Source: an uncultured Sulfitobacter sp. (GTDB lineage Bacteria > Pseudomonadota > Alphaproteobacteria > Rhodobacterales > Rhodobacteraceae). From it: DNA of 64,000 nucleotides. Where the stretch lies: NCBI RefSeq assembly GCF_947499945.1, contig NZ_CANMQD010000001.1, positions 930,001-994,000 on the forward strand, in the 5' to 3' direction. Positions 58,410 to 64,000 of the stretch are shown here, one piece after another. Made by a program: the position numbers and the translations under genes. Within the stretch, counting starts at the first letter, position 1. Every line of letters begins with the position of its first letter. The notes beneath the pieces were generated by a model, which did no database searches, was not told the origin of the DNA, and worked only from the letters and a program-made list of their open reading frames with translations.

Positions 58410-59972
58410 GTGCCGCACGATAACGAAAAAAAGAGTGTTCTGAAAATCTTGGCGTATCGTCAACGCGCACTGGATTTGCTCACAGGGCCGCCCGCTCTGG
58501 CGTTTGTTCCCGCAATCTCGCTTGCTGCATTCTGGTTTGGCGGCGAAGGGGCACTCCTTGTCATGGCCGCTTTGGTGCCTGCCGCCTATCTGCTGTCAGG
58601 CGGAATTGGTGCTGCCGTTGAACAGTTACAAAGCGCAAGTTTGAACAGCAATGGCATTCTGGCGAGAGCGCCGATGACTGCCAAATGTGAGGATATTTTT
58701 GCAAAGACTTCTGCCGCAGAATTGGCCGCCTGCATCCATGTCATAGAGATTGAAGGTTTTTCTGATCTGATAGACCGTTTTGGCCCCGCTGCGGGCGACA
58801 CAATTGTCCAACGGATGGGCGAGCGTTTGATCGGCATCATGCGCGATGGCGATTCTATTGGACAAATCGGGGATGCGCGGTTTGCAGTCTGTACCAGTCC
58901 CGTGCGCCAACTCCCTCTCGAATTGTGTATCCAGCTAGCAGGCAGGGTACAGGCCGCTGCTGAGGAGCCGTTCTCCATCGACGGGACCGTCATTTATACA
59001 GACGTCTGCATCGGATTTTGCCAACATTCTCGCGCCCCCGACAAAAAAGCAACGGCGTGGCTTGAGGCAGCTTGTATTGCGCTGCGCAGCGCCCAAGCAA
59101 ACGGAGCATCCAGCATCCGCGCCTACTCCGACCAGATGCATCAAGAGCGCAAAACGCGCCGCGCCCTGCATGAAGATGTTGTCGCAGCTTTGGAAAGCGG
59201 CGAGATCACACCTTGGTTCCAGCCGCAGCTTTGCACGGACACTGGACGCATTACGGGATTTGAGGCCCTTGCACGGTGGACCCACCCGATACGTGGCGTC
59301 ATTCCTCCGGCCCAGTTTCTGCCTGCCATTGAAGCCGCCAATCTTCTGGAGCGGCTCTCTGAAGTAATGATGTACCATAGCTTTCGAGCACTCAAGCAAT
59401 GGGACGCAGCTGGAGCGGACATCCCTCAGGTAGGTGTCAACTTCACAGGCTCAGATCTTAGCAATCCAAGGCTTTTGGAGAAGGTGAAATGGGATTTGGA
59501 CAGATTTGAACTTACAGCCGATCGGCTCGCTATTGAGGTTCTAGAAACAGTTGTCGCCAGCGCACCCGACGATATGATTACACGCAATATTAATGCCCTA
59601 GGCGATTTGGGGTGCCGTATTGACCTTGATGATTTTGGCACCGGGAACGCTTCTATCGCCTCCATTCGCCGATTTTCTGTCAGTCGCATCAAAATTGACC
59701 GTAGTTTTGTTATGAAAGCGGATCGCGACCCGGAGCAACAACGCATGATCAGCGCAATCCTGACGATGGCAGAGCGACTACAAGTTGAAACGCTTGCCGA
59801 GGGTGTCGAGACTGTGGGAGAACATGTTTTGCTTGCACAATTAGGCTGTCATCACGTTCAAGGATTTGGCATCGCCCGCCCGATGCCGTTTGACCAAACC
59901 CTTGATTGGATCAATTCACACAATGCCAAATTACAAGATGTTCCCAAGATAATGCAGGGGCGCGGAAAATAG
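58410..59972 (+). CDS. Degenerate GGDEF plus intact EAL c-di-GMP phosphodiesterase
   Basis: The GTG at 58410 has a GGAGG site eight bases upstream, giving 520 residues; the ORF-track start 49 codons earlier is within the leader. Two N-terminal helices are followed by a GGDEF-fold domain whose active loop is lost ('GQIGDARFAV' in place of GGDEF), then an EAL domain with all key motifs: 'GFEALARW', 'DLDDFGTGNASI', 'KIDRSFV', 'LAEGVETVGEH' and 'QGFGIARPM'. It should hydrolyse c-di-GMP, with the GGDEF part as sensor. It interrupts the usual yidD-to-yidC gene order. Confidence 0.88.
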   Translation: MPHDNEKKSVLKILAYRQRALDLLTGPPALAFVPAISLAAFWFGGEGALLVMAALVPAAYLLSGGIGAAVEQLQSASLNSNGILARAPMTAKCEDIFAKTSAAELAACIHVIEIEGFSDLIDRFGPAAGDTIVQRMGERLIGIMRDGDSIGQIGDARFAVCTSPVRQLPLELCIQLAGRVQAAAEEPFSIDGTVIYTDVCIGFCQHSRAPDKKATAWLEAACIALRSAQANGASSIRAYSDQMHQERKTRRALHEDVVAALESGEITPWFQPQLCTDTGRITGFEALARWTHPIRGVIPPAQFLPAIEAANLLERLSEVMMYHSFRALKQWDAAGADIPQVGVNFTGSDLSNPRLLEKVKWDLDRFELTADRLAIEVLETVVASAPDDMITRNINALGDLGCRIDLDDFGTGNASIASIRRFSVSRIKIDRSFVMKADRDPEQQRMISAILTMAERLQVETLAEGVETVGEHVLLAQLGCHHVQGFGIARPMPFDQTLDWINSHNAKLQDVPKIMQGRGK

Positions 59973-60025
59973 CCCAGAACTGTTATAATAATATGACCTG
60001 AACAGACGTGAAAACCCGAATCCGC

Positions 60026-60054
60026 TTGACCTTTGACCGCCCCCGTTGTGTACC
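60026..60054 (+). promoter_or_regulatory. Possible sigma-70 promoter of yidC
   Basis: TTGACC (60026) and TGTACC (60049) are 17 bases apart, 36 bases before the yidC start. The -35 matches the consensus well and the -10 weakly, as is usual for alphaproteobacteria. Confidence 0.35.
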
Positions 60055-60090
60055 CACCCAACAGTTTTCAGACATCAGGTGGCCGTGCTC

Positions 60091-61920
60091 ATGGACAACG
60101 ATCAGAACAAAAACCTCATCATTGCAACAGCGCTAAGCTTTGTAGTGATCCTAGTTTGGTTTGTACTTTTTCCCCCACCAGAAGCGGAAACAGCAATAGA
60201 CGGGACAACTGCATCTGAAACCACGCCAGTTGAAGGCTCGCTGAGTACCCCGACCGCCGATCTGGCGACTACCCCGCCACCAACAACCGCAAGCACGGAA
60301 ACTGTCCCGAATGCGCTTGAAAGTGCTGGACGCGTTTCCATCGAAACCCCACGGGTCAGCGGTTCACTATCACTGCTTGGTGGTCGGATCGACCAGCTGT
60401 CCTTAAACGACTACAGGACAAGCTTGGAAGACGACGCCACAATTGTTGAAATCCTTTTCCCTGCTACAAAGTCAAATGCACAATATGCGTTGCATGGCTG
60501 GGCTGCCGATGCTGGCGTTGACGCAACTGGCGTTCCTGGCCCCAACACACCTTGGACACTATCAGGCGGTGAATTTCTGGGCGTCGACAGCCCTGTCACG
60601 CTGAGCTGGGACAACGGCGCTGGATTGCTCTTTACGAAGCAGATTGCGATTGATGACCAGTATATGTTTACGATCACCCAGTCAGTTGAAAACACCGGCA
60701 CGGGTGCTGCGACAATGGCACCTTATGCCATTCTGGCCCGTCACGGTGTGCCCACTGACCTCAAGAACTTCTTTATTCTGCACGAGGGTGTAGTCGCCAT
60801 GACAGACGGCGAATACTCCGAGACCGACTGGGACCAGATGCCCGATTTCGAGTTCAACCAACGCGCGGGTGCTCGCACGGATGAACGACAGATCACAGAG
60901 AACGGCTGGATCGGTTTTACCGATCACTATTGGATGAGCGTTTTGATTCCGACCCAAGGAACAGCCTTTAAATCCGTGGCGAAATACGACGAACGCCGCG
61001 ATATCTACCAGACAGAGGCTTTAAGCCCCGTCCAAAGCGTTGGGCCCGGCCAGACCATCACAAACACAACACAGTTTTTTGCTGGTGCAAAAGAGTGGGA
61101 TGTTTTGAAATCCTATGAAGACGCAGGTGTTTACAACTTTATCGACTCAATTGATTGGGGCTGGTTCGCCTTCCTGACAAAACCGATCTTTTGGCTTTTA
61201 CACCAGTTCAACCTGCTCATCGGCAATATGGGTATTGCAATTATCGCGCTTACCCTCCTGATCAAAGCGCTCCTGTTCCCACTGGCGTATAAATCCTATG
61301 TATCGATGGCCAAAATGAAAGAGCTTCAGCCAAAAATGGAGAAGCTCAAGGAAGAGGCTGGCGACGATAAGCAAAAGATGCAGCAGGGCATGATGGCCCT
61401 CTACAAGAAAGAAAAGGTGAACCCCGCCGCAGGTTGTCTGCCGATCCTGATGCAGATCCCAATCTTCTTTTCCTTGTACAAAGTGATCTTTGTAACGATC
61501 GAGCTGCGCCATGCCCCCTTCTTTGGCCCGTTTCAAGACCTCAGCGCGCCTGATCCAACGTCGATCTTCAACTTCTATGGCCTCTTGCCGTGGGGCACAC
61601 CTGACGCGGGCAGCATCATGGCGCTCGTCTTTATCGGTATCTTGCCTCTGTTGCTTGGTATTTCCATGTGGCTCCAGCAGAAACTGAACCCGGCACCCAC
61701 TGATCCCACCCAGCAAATGATCTTTGCATGGATGCCATGGGTCTTTATGTTTATGCTTGGCAGCTTTGCTTCTGGTCTGGTTGTATACTGGATCGCGAAC
61801 AACACGATCACCTTTACCCAGCAATATCTCATCATGCGGTCGCAGGGGTATAAGCCCGACCTGATGGGAAACATCAAAGGTGGCTTTGGCCGTAAGTCAA
61901 AGACCGAGCCGAAGAAGTGA
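60091..61920 (+). CDS. yidC: Membrane protein insertase YidC
   Basis: 609 residues from the ATG at 60091 (MDNDQNKNLIIATALSFVVILVW), the usual N-terminal helix of YidC in Gram-negatives. After a Thr/Pro-rich linker comes the large periplasmic P1 domain ('GWIGFTDHYWMSVLIPTQGT'), then five helices with the conserved 'LIGNMGIAIIALTLLIKALL', 'NPAAGCLPILMQIPIFFSLY' and 'LVVYWIANNTITFTQQYLI'. It inserts and folds inner-membrane proteins. The stop overlaps the MOSC gene. Confidence 0.97.
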   Translation: MDNDQNKNLIIATALSFVVILVWFVLFPPPEAETAIDGTTASETTPVEGSLSTPTADLATTPPPTTASTETVPNALESAGRVSIETPRVSGSLSLLGGRIDQLSLNDYRTSLEDDATIVEILFPATKSNAQYALHGWAADAGVDATGVPGPNTPWTLSGGEFLGVDSPVTLSWDNGAGLLFTKQIAIDDQYMFTITQSVENTGTGAATMAPYAILARHGVPTDLKNFFILHEGVVAMTDGEYSETDWDQMPDFEFNQRAGARTDERQITENGWIGFTDHYWMSVLIPTQGTAFKSVAKYDERRDIYQTEALSPVQSVGPGQTITNTTQFFAGAKEWDVLKSYEDAGVYNFIDSIDWGWFAFLTKPIFWLLHQFNLLIGNMGIAIIALTLLIKALLFPLAYKSYVSMAKMKELQPKMEKLKEEAGDDKQKMQQGMMALYKKEKVNPAAGCLPILMQIPIFFSLYKVIFVTIELRHAPFFGPFQDLSAPDPTSIFNFYGLLPWGTPDAGSIMALVFIGILPLLLGISMWLQQKLNPAPTDPTQQMIFAWMPWVFMFMLGSFASGLVVYWIANNTITFTQQYLIMRSQGYKPDLMGNIKGGFGRKSKTEPKK

Positions 61921-62657
61921 TGAAGGTTACGGCGCTATGGCGCCACCCGATAAAAAGCCATGGGCGTGAGGCGCTAACGCGTGTCACGCTGACCCGAGGC
62001 AAGTCTATGCCTTACGATCGCTTGTGGGCCATTGCTCATGATGCCGCCAAATCCGATGGAAGTGCATGGGCCGCCTGCCAGAACTTCAATCGAGGCGCTC
62101 AATCTCCCGCGTTAATGGCAATCACTGCCAAGCTGGATGAGCTGTCTGAAACAATCACACTTCGTCACCCTGCGCGGCCTGATTTGACAGTTCAGCCCGA
62201 TACTGAAAGTGCTGCCCTATTAGCATGGATCGGTCCTCTAATTGACCCGACGCGCGCCCAGCCTGCACAGGTATTCCGCCTTGATGGGCGCAGTTTTACC
62301 GACACGCCTTTTGCCTCGGTTTCGCTCTGCAGTCATGCGTCACATGATGCAGTTGAGACCCTAATGCTACGCCCACTGCAAACAGAACGCTGGCGCGGAA
62401 ATATCTGGTTTGAAGGTGCTGCACATTGGGAGGAATTTCAATGGTTGGGACATGAGTTGCGCATCGGGACTGTTCACCTCAAAGTGGAAGAGCGTATTCG
62501 CCGCTGCAAAGCCACTACTGCTAACACCGATACAGGTATTCGCGATGTGGATACGCTCAAGGCCTTGAACACACTTGGCCATCAGGATTTTGGCATATAC
62601 GCCACCGTAACTCAGACCGGCACGATTGCAGCTGGCGACCAGTTGGAGCTTGTTTAA
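61920..62657 (+). CDS. MOSC domain protein (MOSC-N plus MOSC)
   Basis: 245 residues from the ATG sharing one base with the yidC stop (TGATG). The N-terminal beta-barrel starts 'LWRHPIKSHGREALTRVTL' and 'MPYDRLWAIAHD'; the MOSC part has 'RIRRCKATTANTDTGIRDVD' with the Cys that binds molybdenum in mARC/YcbX-like enzymes. It may be a molybdopterin enzyme reducing N-hydroxylated compounds, but this is inferred. It sits between yidC and engB. Confidence 0.85.
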   Translation: MKVTALWRHPIKSHGREALTRVTLTRGKSMPYDRLWAIAHDAAKSDGSAWAACQNFNRGAQSPALMAITAKLDELSETITLRHPARPDLTVQPDTESAALLAWIGPLIDPTRAQPAQVFRLDGRSFTDTPFASVSLCSHASHDAVETLMLRPLQTERWRGNIWFEGAAHWEEFQWLGHELRIGTVHLKVEERIRRCKATTANTDTGIRDVDTLKALNTLGHQDFGIYATVTQTGTIAAGDQLELV

Positions 62658-63307
62658 TGCAACTACCTTTCCCACTCGCTGAAGAACCCGACGCACAGAC
62701 GATGGAAAAAGGCCGTCTGCTGTTTGCAGGCCCGACCGAGTTTGTCAAAGGCGTGGTCGCTATGTCCGGCCTGCCTGAGGCGGACCGTCTTGAGGTCTGC
62801 TTTGCCGGTCGCTCGAATGTTGGGAAATCGACCTTGATCAACGCGCTCACAGGGATGAAGGCCCTTGCGCGCGCCTCGAACACGCCCGGACGAACTCAAG
62901 AGATCAACTATTTCACAGCGGGCGATGACCTCTACCTCGTTGACCTTCCGGGCTATGGCTATGCCAATGCACCATTGCCCGTAGTGGAAAAATGGCAGCG
63001 CCTGCTCAAACAGTTCTTGCAAGGACGGCAAACTCTACGCCGCGCGTTTGTCCTGATCGATGCCCGCCATGGCGTCAAAGCCGTTGATGATGAGATCATG
63101 AGCTTGCTCGATAGTGCTGCTGTTACGTTTCAGGCGATTCTCACCAAAGCTGACAAAGTCAAAGAGATTGAGCGTGAGAAAATCCTCGATCAGGTGCGCG
63201 GCGCACTTGCCAAACATCCCGCGGCCTACCCCGAAATTATTGTGACGTCTTCGGAAAAAGGTTGGGGAATTTCAACGCTACGCTCTGTTATTGCCACGCT
63301 TGAATAA
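62657..63307 (+). CDS. engB: Ribosome biogenesis GTPase EngB (YihA/YsxC)
   Basis: 216 residues; TRAFAC GTPase with G1 'GRSNVGKSTLINAL', G2 'TPGRTQEINYF', G3 'DLPGYGYA', G4 'TKADKV' and G5 'TSSEKGWGI'. It acts in large-subunit assembly and septation. Its ATG shares a base with the MOSC stop (TAATG). Confidence 0.96.
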   Translation: MQLPFPLAEEPDAQTMEKGRLLFAGPTEFVKGVVAMSGLPEADRLEVCFAGRSNVGKSTLINALTGMKALARASNTPGRTQEINYFTAGDDLYLVDLPGYGYANAPLPVVEKWQRLLKQFLQGRQTLRRAFVLIDARHGVKAVDDEIMSLLDSAAVTFQAILTKADKVKEIEREKILDQVRGALAKHPAAYPEIIVTSSEKGWGISTLRSVIATLE

Positions 63308-63343
63308 CCGCCTATGATCCCTACAGACATTGGGATCACTGAT

Positions 63344-64000
63344 ATGAGAAAACAGCAAATGAACCGCGATTGGGCCGCTACTGCCGCCACACTCTCACAG
63401 GCCCTGCCCTACATGCAGCGCTATAATGATGCGACGGTAGTGATCAAATTGGGCGGTCACGCCATGGGCAGTGACGAAGCGATGGTCGAGTTCGCCCGCG
63501 ATGTTGTCCTGATGCGCCAAGTGGGGGTAAACCCTGTTATCGTGCATGGTGGCGGTCCCATGATTAACGACATGCTTAAGCGGCTAAACATCAAATCCGA
63601 GTTCCTGAACGGCAAACGCATCACCGATGCGGCCACAATGGAAGTGGTCGAGATGGTCCTTTCAGGCCTTGTGAACGCAAAGATCGTTCAAGCCATTTCC
63701 GAGCAAGGCGGCCGCGCCGTTGGTGTGTCTGGCAAAGACAGTGGACTGATTATCTGTGAAGCAGAAAACCCCGAATTGGGCCTTGTCGGCAAACCCGTCA
63801 AAGTGAACCCACGTCTGCTGCTGGATATGGCAGATAAGGAACTGATCCCTGTGATTGCCCCCCTTGGCATGGGTATGAAGGGCGAAACGTTTAACATCAA
63901 CGGTGACACCGCTGCTGGGGCCATTGCGGCCGCACTAAAGGCTGATCGCCTTCTTTTACTCACAGATGTCTCAGGCGTAAAGAACGCCGCTGGCGAGGTG
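63344..64000 (+). CDS. argB: Acetylglutamate kinase (3' end beyond the window)
   Basis: The frame is open to the window end (219 codons). It has '[16 protein letters not shown]', '[18 protein letters not shown]', '[20 protein letters not shown]' and '[20 protein letters not shown]', the N-acetylglutamate kinase pattern of arginine synthesis. Possible starts are the ATGs at 63314, 63344 and 63359 ([16 protein letters not shown]); 63344 is reported, with GGGAT upstream, but the last is close to what the family normally has. It follows engB by 36 bases. Confidence 0.93.
   Translation, partial: MRKQQMNRDWAATAATLSQALPYMQRYNDATVVIKLGGHAMGSDEAMVEFARDVVLMRQVGVNPVIVHGGGPMINDMLKRLNIKSEFLNGKRITDAATMEVVEMVLSGLVNAKIVQAISEQGGRAVGVSGKDSGLIICEAENPELGLVGKPVKVNPRLLLDMADKELIPVIAPLGMGMKGETFNINGDTAAGAIAAALKADRLLLLTDVSGVKNAAGEV

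Noticed and set aside
1-64000. CRISPR arrays, insertion sequences, prophage, rRNA operons
   Set aside because: No repeat-spacer pattern, transposase, integrase, phage structural gene or rRNA sequence was seen when reading the window.

Overview
The window looks like a chromosomal segment of an alphaproteobacterium of the Rhodobacterales, most likely the marine Roseobacter group. This is inferred from gene content and order (rpmH-rnpA-yidD ... yidC-MOSC-engB-argB; pyrB-pyrC-plsY with small membrane genes; a 44-residue aa3-oxidase subunit IV; a DmdC-type long acyl-CoA dehydrogenase) and from protein style. No database search was possible. Coding density is very high, many genes overlap by 1 or 4 bases (ATGA, GTGA, TGATG), and I see no transposase, integrase, CRISPR array or rRNA. 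It reads as core chromosome with lineage-specific small genes, not as an island.

Layout. 1-5 kb: end of an AzlC/AzlD amino-acid exporter; then, on the minus strand, a lipoprotein, oxidase subunit IV, a DUF6173-like protein, an MBL hydrolase and an acyl-CoA dehydrogenase. 5-13 kb: Sua5, YqgE, a DsbD-N-like periplasmic protein, and a large RND pump with its adaptor. 13-20 kb: minus-strand udg-lysE-moaB, then plus-strand pyrB, four tiny membrane/PH-like genes, a catalytically degenerate dihydroorotase, plsY and two small genes. 20-23 kb: a GbsR/MarR-type regulator followed by four small membrane-protein genes, with the same TTTCTG...CAGAAA palindrome in front of the regulator and across the start codon of the first membrane gene. 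23-31 kb: gshA, rsmE, ubiA, an OmpA-like envelope protein, a universal stress protein, moaE-moaD-pgsA. 31-42 kb: uvrC, a FolM-like reductase, a Ca/Na exchanger, an S49 peptidase, an ABC-2 exporter, CoxG-like protein, a DMT transporter, a quinone reductase and a two-component system. 42-45 kb: an HtrA protease and a two-gene copper-delivery unit.

45-52 kb is the most coherent catabolic block: a divergent MarR regulator, homogentisate dioxygenase, fumarylacetoacetase, maleylacetoacetate isomerase, plus a flavoprotein monooxygenase directly followed by a 61-residue DUF2783 protein. This last pair resembles the two-component 3-hydroxyphenylacetate 6-hydroxylase (MhaA flavoprotein, MhaB small coupling protein), which makes homogentisate. 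The operon would then both make and degrade homogentisate to fumarate and acetoacetate. It also carries an MBL-fold protein that has lost several metal ligands and a 59-residue glycine-rich membrane protein.

52-64 kb: tRNA-Arg(ACG), an orphan histidine kinase, a MerA/Lpd-like flavoprotein with a TVP38 membrane protein, then the rpmH-rnpA-yidD and yidC-MOSC-engB-argB blocks, separated by a DUF3833 lipoprotein and a degenerate-GGDEF/intact-EAL protein.

No obviously new defence or mobile system was seen. The best leads are the pyr membrane module, the GbsR palindrome regulon, the homogentisate operon with its altered MBL protein, and the tandem DnaA-box-like repeats upstream of uvrC.
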